Of a DNA stretch of 47,834 bases, positions 8,294 to 17,886 are shown one piece after another (position 1 is the stretch's first letter; every line of letters begins with the position of its first letter). The translations under genes were made by a program, and so were the position numbers. The notes under the pieces are model-generated. The model saw only the letters and a list, made by a program, of their open reading frames with translations. It did not search any database and was not told the DNA's origin. Origin of the DNA: Candidatus Saccharimonadota bacterium (GTDB lineage: Bacteria > Patescibacteriota > Saccharimonadia > Saccharimonadales > Saccharimonadaceae); NCBI GenBank assembly GCA_900556885.1, contig UNSQ01000004.1, positions 1 to 47,834 on the forward strand, in the 5' to 3' direction.

Positions 8294-9568
8294 TTACGGT
8301 CGTTTTCTTAGCGCTAATCCGCCAGCTACAACGGCGATAATAGCTAACCCACTAACTAGCCAAATAGAGTTTCCTGTTTCCGCAAGGTTTGATGATTTTT
8401 CTGGTTTTTTACTGGAAGCGGATGACGATGTTGTTGTTGCGGCGGTTGAAGCACCTGAAGATGAAGAGCCTGTGGACGAAGTGGCAGTTCCGCCTGTGCC
8501 CGCACCAGTACCGCCAGGAGTTACAGGCGGAGGCGTCGGTAGAGTTGCTAGGCGATAATAAGCCGCGCCCGTTGTCATATCGTAGAACATTGCGAATATT
8601 CTGGACGCCGACGAAGACGAATAAACGCTGCCAAAACCAGCCTCATTATCACCCTGCGACGTCCAGGTTTTACCGCCATCTACTGACATTACAATATACG
8701 GTAAATTTGAAGCATTCATGGCGACTGGTCGAACATAAACAAGCAATCTCTTGCCATCATCGCTAATCCCTGTCTGTACAATATAGTCATCCGCCCCCCG
8801 CATCGGAACCTCAGCAGGAATGGATGACCAGCTGACACCACCATCTAATGAAATTTTGTGACCATCAAATAGGCTGTTACCATTAGTACTGATGGACATG
8901 AGGGTTGTATCATGGATGACACGAGTTCCAGCGTCCGTCCAGGTCAATCCGTAATCATCAGACCTCTTTACTATACTAGGGGTTCCATCTATCGCAATCA
9001 TCTTTCCGCCATCAAGCACGCGCTCGGGACAAATATTACCTTTTTGCGTCCAAGTTTGACCATCGTCAATAGAAACATAAAGCGGAGGGGTTTCACCGTC
9101 ATCTCCACACCTAGCCAGAGTGGAGCCGTCTGGGCTCATAAATAAATGGTTATTACTGGGGTCTATATTGTTAGACTTCACCCAATTGTGCCCACCGTCA
9201 GTTGACATATAAAAAGATTTTTCTCCATGCCGACCATTCACAATCATCTTAGACCCGTCTGTGTTTACTAGCAATCTATTCGCGGAATCTGGCATCGCAA
9301 AACTATTCCAACTTACACCATTATCTGCGGAAATTAACAATTTTATATCGCCAGTATTAGCATCTTCTCGCAGTATAAAAAGCTTTGATCCGTCTGGACT
9401 AATAATTGCTTCTCTAAATTCATCATCTCCCGGTACAGTTACATCCTTCCACGTATACTTAGGAGGCTCCTCCGCCCTAACCAAAGGCGACAGAACTGCC
9501 AATGCTGATAATACAAATACTAAGGACAGCATTCCTATACATACTACGTGTTTTCTGTTCTTAATCAA
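8294..9568 (-). CDS. Secreted Asp-box (BNR) repeat protein with LAETG sorting-like C-terminus
   Basis: A 424-residue surface protein. Residues 1-32 form a signal peptide (basic N-terminus, hydrophobic 9-29, likely cleavage after VRA). Six Asp-box motifs S-x-D-x-G-x-x-W are visible at about 80, 122, 166, 203, 240 and 295 (for example SVDGGKTW), the mark of BNR/sialidase-like beta-propellers. A Pro/Gly/Ser/Thr-rich linker (345-390) precedes LAETG (395-399), a hydrophobic span (401-419) and the tail RKRP. That order is a cell-wall sorting signal for a sortase. No sialidase active site is evident, so binding or adhesion is likelier than hydrolysis. The frame is open to 9637, but GGAGG at 9576-9580 stands 7 nt before TTG 9568, which gives a proper signal peptide. 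Confidence 0.8.
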   Translation of the reverse strand: MIKNRKHVVCIGMLSLVFVLSALAVLSPLVRAEEPPKYTWKDVTVPGDDEFREAIISPDGSKLFILREDANTGDIKLLISADNGVSWNSFAMPDSANRLLVNTDGSKMIVNGRHGEKSFYMSTDGGHNWVKSNNIDPSNNHLFMSPDGSTLARCGDDGETPPLYVSIDDGQTWTQKGNICPERVLDGGKMIAIDGTPSIVKRSDDYGLTWTDAGTRVIHDTTLMSISTNGNSLFDGHKISLDGGVSWSSIPAEVPMRGADDYIVQTGISDDGKRLLVYVRPVAMNASNLPYIVMSVDGGKTWTSQGDNEAGFGSVYSSSSASRIFAMFYDMTTGAAYYRLATLPTPPPVTPGGTGAGTGGTATSSTGSSSSGASTAATTTSSSASSKKPEKSSNLAETGNSIWLVSGLAIIAVVAGGLALRKRP

Positions 9569-9614
9569 CGTCACTCCTCCATTTTTTATTTTTCTATGCG
9601 AAACCATCTTTCTG

Positions 9615-9644
9615 ATTTTAGCATAACCGCATTTCAAGCGTCAA
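9615..9644 (-). promoter_or_regulatory. Promoter of the Asp-box protein gene
   Basis: TTGACG (9639-9644), 18-nt spacer, TAAAAT (9615-9620). The -35 lies in the 3' end of the exonuclease gene. A leader of about 40 nt with a GGAGG site follows. Confidence 0.5.
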
Positions 9645-11052
9645 CAGAAGGTAGAACCGATTCCAGCCATAATTGCAATTCTTGCAAAATAAACTGCTGT
9701 TCGTCAGTCGCACTAGGCGCCAATCGTTGCAAAGATTTCATAAATTGCGGCAGTTGCGCCTGTAAATGCTCATTGCGCCATTCTTCCCATTGTCGTAACT
9801 CATCTTCACTAAGCAAATTAGGAAAACTTCGCGCTTTATAATGCAACAATAGTGACGACAATCGCTCATCCTGAAAATCCGGATGAAAATCAGCCAACTC
9901 ACGCTCGCCAGCATTACGCACAGCTTCAACGCGAACTCGATCACTATTGTCCAAAAACCCATCGTATAATTGCGCTTCTGGATCGGTCATTTTCTTAAAC
10001 TCTGGCCTATTCTCAAATATACTACGCAGCCTTTCGGCAAAATCTGGATGAGAAAGTAAAATATCTTGGTGCTTCTGTACAGTTTCCGCATCCAGAGAAA
10101 TTTTCTTCCAGCCATCGCCCTGAGTCAACACGCCAAGTGGCGAAACTGCCGGGCAGCGATTATATTGCAATTCCTTAACTGGCAATTTAACGAAATCCTC
10201 AGCTTGCCTTTCTTCCCATGTTGCAAATATCTTCGCCGACAATCCCTCAACGCTCAGATCAACAAACGGCGTCGGATCATAGCGCAAATCATAAACAATC
10301 ACGCCGCCGTTTCGGCTCGTAGTTAGCGGAAAAGCCACGGTCGTTTTGGCAAATTCTTTATCATAACGACCGCTCGCATAAACAAAAGGTTTCTTATTAT
10401 CGACATTCACCAGTTTCTGGACCAATTTCTTGTCGCGCATTTTCAGCAAATAGTCGTACATTTGCGGCTGATTCTGCTTAATCAATTTGGTTACAGCAAT
10501 CAACGCGGTCACGTCCGCTAGCGCGTCATGGGCATTTTCATGCTCTATTCCGTTAGCTTTCGTGATGAGCTCCAGGCGGTTACTCGGCTCACCTTTATCG
10601 TCAATTGGCCACTCAATTCCCTCAGGTCGAAGCGCCCTGGTTAAACGCACCACGTCCAACAAATCCCATCTAGATCGACCGTCTTTCCAAGCCCACTCGT
10701 ATGGATCGTAAAAATTCCGCCAAAACAAATGACGAATAAACTCGTCGTCAAAACGGATATTATTGAAACCAACAGCAATCGTATCGGGCGTAAATATTTC
10801 CTCGCTTAACATACGCGCAAATTGAGCCTCAGTATAGCCTTCTTCGACAGTTTTTTGCGGCGTTATGCCCGTCACCATCAACGCATCAGGACTCGGCAGC
10901 GTATCGTCATTTAATGTCACGAGAATGTTATACGGTTCGCCAATCGGCTGCAAATCCATATCAGTCCGCTGACCGGCAAATTGCATAATTCGATCTTGCC
11001 TGGGATTAAGACCACTAGTTTCAAGATCGTAGAAGAAAAATGTTTGCGCCAT
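9634..11052 (-). CDS. sbcB: Exodeoxyribonuclease I
   Basis: A 472-residue 3'-5' single-strand exonuclease of the SbcB type. The DnaQ-fold catalytic pattern is present: YDLETSG (Asp9, Glu11), GFNNIRFDDEFIRHLFWRNFYDPY (a very characteristic ExoI stretch), and HDALADV near residue 180. The SH3-like and C-terminal regions of ExoI follow, with length close to the E. coli protein (475). It degrades single-stranded DNA in recombination and mismatch repair. The promoter is TGCTATAAT 6 nt before ATG 11052. The large NACHT-like gene ends only 23 nt upstream. Confidence 0.95.
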   Translation of the reverse strand: MAQTFFFYDLETSGLNPRQDRIMQFAGQRTDMDLQPIGEPYNILVTLNDDTLPSPDALMVTGITPQKTVEEGYTEAQFARMLSEEIFTPDTIAVGFNNIRFDDEFIRHLFWRNFYDPYEWAWKDGRSRWDLLDVVRLTRALRPEGIEWPIDDKGEPSNRLELITKANGIEHENAHDALADVTALIAVTKLIKQNQPQMYDYLLKMRDKKLVQKLVNVDNKKPFVYASGRYDKEFAKTTVAFPLTTSRNGGVIVYDLRYDPTPFVDLSVEGLSAKIFATWEERQAEDFVKLPVKELQYNRCPAVSPLGVLTQGDGWKKISLDAETVQKHQDILLSHPDFAERLRSIFENRPEFKKMTDPEAQLYDGFLDNSDRVRVEAVRNAGERELADFHPDFQDERLSSLLLHYKARSFPNLLSEDELRQWEEWRNEHLQAQLPQFMKSLQRLAPSATDEQQFILQELQLWLESVLPSVDA

Positions 11053-11058
11053 ATTTAT

Positions 11059-11067
11059 ATTATAGCA
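11059..11067 (-). promoter_or_regulatory. Extended -10 of sbcB
   Basis: TGCTATAAT, 6 nt before ATG 11052; leaderless type. Confidence 0.65.
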
Positions 11068-11075
11068 GAAAGGCT

Positions 11076-14000
11076 TTACCTACCTATCGTCATCACTTTA
11101 ACTCCAGGTATTTCCTCGTAATATTTTCTAGTATTATGTAGTATTTTTTCGAATGTCTCGTCTTCAGTTGATTGATGTTTGTATATTAGAAGTATCCCGT
11201 TTTTGGCATTAAACTGCAGCATGTATTTTTTCATTGAATCAAATGACTTAGTTTTCTTTAAGCTCGTTCGCCCGTACAGTTCTGAGTGTGTTGACAGCTT
11301 TAACTCAATAATCACCGGACCAAAAAATCCATGATACACCTGAAAGTCAGTTCGCGTTCCATCCAGCTCTTGCACCTCACGCTCAAATCTAGTATGTATA
11401 TCCGACTTATTGTATTTTTCCAATAGTAAATTTTCAAATCGTATAGCAATGTTTCTTTGTGCGTCCACTTCACCATTACACAACAGAGAAGACCCCTCCT
11501 GCTTCACCCACCTATCCAGTGATCTTATGATCTCTTCTGTCTCAAACAAAAGCTCGTCCTCAGAGCAAATTGCCCTATCGTCAGTTGAGTTGAATCGGTT
11601 AACTAGTTGTATCGCCATTGAGTACGAGTGTTTACCACCCAACTGCTCCAAAAAGCTTGCCTTAATATCCTCAAGTAGGCGTCGAAAGCCAGCAGTCATA
11701 TGCTCTGGATGCTTCTCTACCTCTTCTTCTATTAGCCGCACTATACCTATATCTTTTGTATAGCTAAGGTTCTTAAAATAGCTTTCGCACACCTTCCAAA
11801 GATAAAAGGCATACCGACTCCATCCTTCACCTCTCCCATTTATCTCGAATGATTCTCTCAGTAAGTCAGTAAATAGATCAATCCATTTACTGTTCGTTAA
11901 TCCCGCTAGAGGCTTGGCAATAACTTTGTCATCCAACTCTGCTTCATCATCACTTATAGAATAAAACGCTCCGGAAGGATGCCTTGGGCAGTTAAAGGCT
12001 TTGTTTTTTAGCAATTGAGCTCTTCGTATAATAGCACCCTCATCTTCGTAATTAGCGATCAATATACTATCAACCTCCTGAAGGATGAGTCTGCTTAAAT
12101 CATCATGATTCTTTTGATAATAGCCTAAAACTTTTAGCAAGAATTTTTTGTCTGGCATAATGACTTCAGCAACACGCAAGGCTTTCACTTTGTAATGGAC
12201 CATTATGTCACTTTTGAGTATAAAATCTCGCAATATCGGTACGGCTTCTTTTACTGAATATTTATCAGCAAACTCAATGAAGTTTTCAGGCAAATGTTGC
12301 GCCTTATCGGTGTCTACATCTTTGTAAGATTCTATAATATTGGCCTTGTCAGCATCATCAAGCTTTATATTATCAAAAATATCATGCCGCTGTTCTTCAT
12401 ACATATAAGGAAATAGGCTAAGAATCTTTTGTTTATAAACCCCCAGATCCGTCCTTTTTGTAAGATACCCAAATAAAACTGCCTCGATAGCTTGAGATAC
12501 ACACGTAGAAATAGTATACTCTCCGCCGCCCCCAGGATACTTCTTCGTATAAGCAAACTGTATCCGTGACTCATTAAAGTCATCAAGTATATACTTTTTT
12601 AGTCCTTCCCATATGCACGCAACTTGCTCTTCAGTATAATTCAACATCTCTCGACGATTGGCATCTTCTAAATAATCTACAATCATTTTTGCAGCATCGT
12701 ATAAAGACCCCAAACTACTATCTTTTAAATCATTACAAATCTGCTTATAGATCGTATTAAATTTAACCGTTGGCTGGTTTAATTTATCCTGCCTCTGCAT
12801 TCGCCTCATTTCAGCATCAAACTGTTTAAACTCGTTTGGTAATAGCGTGCGAGCACGCTTCTCAATAGCCACTTTATTAGGATTATCAGAACTAATAACT
12901 CCCGTTAATAAATGCCACAATAGCCACCTTTGGTTACTCTCCGCCATCAGCCTAACTATCTTATCAACCGCATCAATGGTCATCTCTTGTGCAAGAGATG
13001 AACGCATGCGATACAAAAAAGTATCACCATCTTTACCACTATGAAGTGAATATTCAAGCATTTCATCGAAATATGATGAGTCTTTTTGAGAAATTAAATT
13101 AATAATCTTTTGTACAAACTCTGAACGTTCGGCATAATAACCGTGTTCGGCCTTAAGGGACAAGTATATAAATTGTTTCAAAATGGACAGCCAGTCATCA
13201 CGCCACAACTTATCAATACTCACTAGGAACTTACTCTTACCGTTAAGTACCAACTTATCGCGGTTGATTACGGATAACACAAGATTTTCATCAATCGCTA
13301 GCTTTTGCAAAAAGTAACCGATAGACTCTGGCTTATCCAATTTCTCAATATAAAATCGCGAGCTGATGACTTCGCGCTTCATTCCTTCAATGTATATATC
13401 TATAGCCGCTTCACTGTTCCTGTCTGTTTTGTAAGCAAAAGATTGTATGGCGTCAAATATAGCAGTATGGTTTCGGCGTGCGGATGATAGTAACCTATTT
13501 AACACTGACTTGTCATTAGTTGCCATTAGGGAGTGTATGGCATTATACTGTAAATCATGATTATTGTTTTTAACCGTCCTACAAGCTATCGTTAATAATC
13601 TTTCAACAAGCCGCCGATTATCTTCTTTATTATATCTATTAAGAAGCAATGCTTCGCCGCAAAATACAATGGCATTTAACAACATGACATGGTTAGCTTT
13701 TGTGTTGCGCTTTGAGATAACAAACTCTAATACTGACTCTATTTGACCTGAGCTAGCGTAGCGGGCTAATTTAAATAAAACCTCACGATCAATAAATGTA
13801 GACTGCCTCTTATGTTGACTCCATATGCGGTCAAATATGTATTCCTTATCAGAACTAGTCATACATACCGCATTTACTCCTGCGACTAATAATTCCATAT
13901 CATCGTTTAAAGTTGCGTCTTCCGACTGCAGATCAATAATAAGACGTGCCATCTCTGGCATCTCATCAACTAGATATGACAGTGTGTTACGCCAAGACGG

Positions 14001-15059
14001 TATAAGTCGACGAGTTTGACTATCAAAGGCCAGCGTAAATGCTTTTCGAATTGGATTCGCCATCCGAGCTATATATTTTGCCGCAAGGTATTCTTGAATT
14101 TCTGCATTAGTAAAATATATCCTTCCTTCTACATTCTTAGTGAGTAAAGAGTGCTCATATATATCTTCTATGTCTGTATTTCCTAGTAATAATTTTACAT
14201 CCGATGAAGCCCTGTCAATAAAAGTAATAAAATCATCAGTCGATATTTCAGTAACTTGAGCGATCTTCATAGTAAGTGCGATATGCTCCAAAAAACGCTG
14301 CTTTAGTTCTGCCAATTGACGCCCTGACTTCTCGTCCTCACCAAGAAGCTGTTTACTTACAAGTGAAGCAAACAACATCGGTCTATTAAGATCCTCCGCA
14401 TTAAAATTCTCGTCCTCTAATTTCTTGGCAATAATTTCAAGATAGCGGGGGTTTTGTAGAATTGAACTATCACCTGTGCTTCCACGTGGCAAGCTGTTAA
14501 ATAATTTCCTGATAGAACCTTCTTCAACACCAATCTGCTCTAAAAATTTTTCTGCTTCATGAAATTTAAGCGGGTTAATGAACAGATAGTGTGCATCTGG
14601 AATTCCTCTAAATATATTTTGGTATTTGCTAAAATAATGTATACGACTTGATATTACATACCTACATTTTGGATGTCCATTGATATGATAGATCATACCC
14701 CTGATTGTCTCTATAATATCCCGATTTGGCGACTCGTCTAGACCGTCTAGCAAGATAATATCAGTATCATCGTGTATATTGTTTAGCCGAAGCCAACTAT
14801 CTATGTCTTGCCCTGGCAATTTAGTTTTAAAATCTATCCTACGTGCATTTTCATATAGCCCTTCGAGTTCTTCAATAAGGCGTGTTTTACCCTGACCCGG
14901 TTCCGCTACAATAAAAGTTACTCTGTTTTCCAAAATATCTGATAGTCTAGCACTAGTGGTGTCGTCATCATAATCAAAAAAGTAATTACCTCTGGATTTA
15001 AGCTCCAGGAGTGACTCGTAGGAACTCGCGATATAGAGTCGTGGTTGAATATATTTCAT
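11076..15059 (-). CDS. NACHT-like STAND NTPase with C-terminal PD-(D/E)XK nuclease-like domain
   Basis: A 1327-residue protein. N-terminal P-loop module: Walker A AEPGQGKT (52-59), Walker B DIILLDGLDE (100-109) with the two-acid NACHT style, a sensor-type YVISSRIHYF, and FTNAEIQEYLAAKYIA, matching the winged-helix 'F-x-EYLAA' element that closes bacterial NACHT modules. About 800 residues of alpha-helical, HEAT-like sequence follow and probably sense or scaffold. The C-terminus holds RTDF...IIELK: Asp1238, Glu1252 and Lys1254 in the D-x(13)-E-x-K pattern of PD-(D/E)XK nucleases, then a helix with Tyr/Gln. Such NTPase-nuclease fusions act in antiphage defence by nucleic-acid cleavage on activation. 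The gene is AT-rich beside its neighbours, sits alone between sbcB and obgE, and has no partner gene. I infer defence; a regulator is possible. Confidence 0.8.
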   Translation of the reverse strand: MKYIQPRLYIASSYESLLELKSRGNYFFDYDDDTTSARLSDILENRVTFIVAEPGQGKTRLIEELEGLYENARRIDFKTKLPGQDIDSWLRLNNIHDDTDIILLDGLDESPNRDIIETIRGMIYHINGHPKCRYVISSRIHYFSKYQNIFRGIPDAHYLFINPLKFHEAEKFLEQIGVEEGSIRKLFNSLPRGSTGDSSILQNPRYLEIIAKKLEDENFNAEDLNRPMLFASLVSKQLLGEDEKSGRQLAELKQRFLEHIALTMKIAQVTEISTDDFITFIDRASSDVKLLLGNTDIEDIYEHSLLTKNVEGRIYFTNAEIQEYLAAKYIARMANPIRKAFTLAFDSQTRRLIPSWRNTLSYLVDEMPEMARLIIDLQSEDATLNDDMELLVAGVNAVCMTSSDKEYIFDRIWSQHKRQSTFIDREVLFKLARYASSGQIESVLEFVISKRNTKANHVMLLNAIVFCGEALLLNRYNKEDNRRLVERLLTIACRTVKNNNHDLQYNAIHSLMATNDKSVLNRLLSSARRNHTAIFDAIQSFAYKTDRNSEAAIDIYIEGMKREVISSRFYIEKLDKPESIGYFLQKLAIDENLVLSVINRDKLVLNGKSKFLVSIDKLWRDDWLSILKQFIYLSLKAEHGYYAERSEFVQKIINLISQKDSSYFDEMLEYSLHSGKDGDTFLYRMRSSLAQEMTIDAVDKIVRLMAESNQRWLLWHLLTGVISSDNPNKVAIEKRARTLLPNEFKQFDAEMRRMQRQDKLNQPTVKFNTIYKQICNDLKDSSLGSLYDAAKMIVDYLEDANRREMLNYTEEQVACIWEGLKKYILDDFNESRIQFAYTKKYPGGGGEYTISTCVSQAIEAVLFGYLTKRTDLGVYKQKILSLFPYMYEEQRHDIFDNIKLDDADKANIIESYKDVDTDKAQHLPENFIEFADKYSVKEAVPILRDFILKSDIMVHYKVKALRVAEVIMPDKKFLLKVLGYYQKNHDDLSRLILQEVDSILIANYEDEGAIIRRAQLLKNKAFNCPRHPSGAFYSISDDEAELDDKVIAKPLAGLTNSKWIDLFTDLLRESFEINGRGEGWSRYAFYLWKVCESYFKNLSYTKDIGIVRLIEEEVEKHPEHMTAGFRRLLEDIKASFLEQLGGKHSYSMAIQLVNRFNSTDDRAICSEDELLFETEEIIRSLDRWVKQEGSSLLCNGEVDAQRNIAIRFENLLLEKYNKSDIHTRFEREVQELDGTRTDFQVYHGFFGPVIIELKLSTHSELYGRTSLKKTKSFDSMKKYMLQFNAKNGILLIYKHQSTEDETFEKILHNTRKYYEEIPGVKVMTIGR

Positions 15060-15070
15060 CTTTATATATA

Positions 15071-15128
15071 ATTATAGCCTAATTAGTCCTAAGCTGTAGA
15101 TTACAATCTTTATATCAAAATTTGTCAA
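15071..15128 (-). promoter_or_regulatory. Two candidate promoters of the NACHT-nuclease gene
   Basis: Distal: TTGACA (15123-15128), 17-nt spacer, TGTAAT (15100-15105), giving a leader of about 33 nt. Proximal: TATAAT (15071-15076), 11 nt before ATG 15059, with no clear -35. No Shine-Dalgarno sequence is seen. Between them lies a small palindrome CTAATTAG. Confidence 0.5.
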
Positions 15129-15142
15129 CAATGCACTTTATT

Positions 15143-16507
<1,365 letters not shown>

Positions 16508-16530
16508 TTACTCTGGTGCCATTTTAAATT

Positions 16531-17697
16531 TTAGTGAATGAAGTTATAACGACGAGCCTCAGCAAGTGGTATGGTACGAGGAGAGATAATATTATAACCC
16601 CTATAATTCATTTCCATAATATAGATATTCTGACCATCTACTCGCTCCACAATACCGACATGTCCGTAACCAAAGCCACCCCAAGTATTCTGTATAATAG
16701 CACCCGGAGCTGGAACATCGTTAACCACGAACCCAGCAGCACGAGCACTATCACTCCAAGCCTTAGCATGACCCCAGAAACTACCAATCGGACGACCCAG
16801 CTGCAAACGACGCTCGTATGCATACCAAGTACAGTTACCAGCCGCATAACGGTTACCGACAGAAGCGGTTAGCCAATTTCGACTTCCACTCGTAGTAGAC
16901 CTACTTCGCGAAGCAACATAACCAGGTCGCTCATTTTCTGGAAGCTCACCTCCAGGCAACACAATTCTAGATCCAGTAGACAGCTTGGCGCCGTCATCGA
17001 TATCATTATACAGAACGACGCGTTCAGCACTCGTTTTATACTTTTCTGCCAGAGATTGGGCAGTATCACCGTCTTTAATAGTATAAACAACACCGTCAAC
17101 AAGAGGCACGACTAGAGTCTTATTCGGCTCTACGGCGTCCGAAGTTGTATTATTAGCCCAACGAAGCGTCTGAGATGAAATCTTAAACTTTTTAGCAATA
17201 GATTCCATCGTATCACCCTCTTTGGTTACATAAGACGAAATGCCACGCGCCGCCGAAGTGTCTGGCTTAACAATGTCAGGTTTTGTTATGACTTCTGTAT
17301 CATTCTGAGAAAGATTCTTCTTAATTGTTAGTGAAGTTTCAGATTCGCGCAAGTCACCAGCCGAAGGCAATTCTGCCGTTTCTGCCAAGTTAGTCACAGC
17401 ATTAGCTGCCGTTAATTCATCTACTGAAGCTGTTTTAGACTTAGCAGACTTAGACACCGATGAAACACCAGTAGTTTCAGATGATGCCAAAGTTTTTGAT
17501 CTTTCAGCAGACACATTGCTACCGCTATTGCCGTAGATCAAAAATGATATAGTCAATAAAAATATTCCACCGTAGATTGCAAATGATTGCAGTTTACGTT
17601 TTTTACTCCGAAGAGATGTAAAATGGTTACGAATAATCGTTCTCCTTGCGCCAATGTTACCACTAGCACCTCTACCAAATTGTCTTTCTTCTCGCAA
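16531..17697 (-). CDS. Membrane-anchored or secreted LysM-LysM-CHAP peptidoglycan hydrolase
   Basis: A 388-residue envelope protein. A basic N-terminus leads to one hydrophobic span (38-56), a signal anchor or signal peptide. A Ser/Thr-rich linker follows, then LysM 1 (155-199, YVTKEGDTMESIAKKF) and LysM 2 (204-248, YTIKDGDTAQSLAEKY), which bind peptidoglycan glycans. The CHAP domain (about 275-388) has its catalytic Cys289 in GNCTWYAY and His346 in GYGHVGIVE. CHAP enzymes cut peptide stems or cross-bridges. It could remodel the cell's own wall or act on a host cell. The start is TTG 17697, without a strong ribosome site; no ATG lies near. It has its own promoter with a leader of about 130 nt, and a terminator. 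Confidence 0.9.
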   Translation of the reverse strand: MREERQFGRGASGNIGARRTIIRNHFTSLRSKKRKLQSFAIYGGIFLLTISFLIYGNSGSNVSAERSKTLASSETTGVSSVSKSAKSKTASVDELTAANAVTNLAETAELPSAGDLRESETSLTIKKNLSQNDTEVITKPDIVKPDTSAARGISSYVTKEGDTMESIAKKFKISSQTLRWANNTTSDAVEPNKTLVVPLVDGVVYTIKDGDTAQSLAEKYKTSAERVVLYNDIDDGAKLSTGSRIVLPGGELPENERPGYVASRSRSTTSGSRNWLTASVGNRYAAGNCTWYAYERRLQLGRPIGSFWGHAKAWSDSARAAGFVVNDVPAPGAIIQNTWGGFGYGHVGIVERVDGQNIYIMEMNYRGYNIISPRTIPLAEARRYNFIH

Positions 17698-17827
17698 TAG
17701 AACAGGATATGTTGTCGACCTAATTGATTATTATTATTCTACATTAGTTTTTCTATATCCGTAGCGACAATTTTGGCAGGTCATTTATCGTAATTCACCC
17801 CTGTTGATAAATTAGACAAATGATCTA
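17698..17827 (-). promoter_or_regulatory. Long 5' leader of the LysM-CHAP gene
   Basis: About 130 nt between the predicted start and TTG 17697, long for this genome. It contains a 7-bp stem ATTTATC/GATAAAT whose loop carries GGGGTGAAT. I cannot assign a known riboswitch class. Confidence 0.3.
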
Positions 17828-17833
17828 ATATCT

Positions 17834-17862
17834 ATTTTACACAACATTGACAATAAAGTCAA
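17834..17862 (-). promoter_or_regulatory. Promoter of the LysM-CHAP gene
   Basis: TTGACT (17857-17862), 17-nt spacer, TAAAAT (17834-17839); start expected near 17827. The -35 lies in a hairpin ATTGAC/GTCAAT, so a repressor or structural overlap is possible. Confidence 0.55.
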
Positions 17863-17886
17863 TAAATTTTATAAAATGCGTTTTTG

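Noticed and set aside
8294..9568. Active sialidase
   Set aside because: Asp boxes are present, but no Arg triad or Tyr/Glu/Asp catalytic set could be traced; only a propeller-like surface protein is supported.
17698..17827. Confident c-di-AMP (ydaO) riboswitch
   Set aside because: Only one short string matches; the rest of the core and the pseudoknot could not be found by eye, so it is kept only as a lead.
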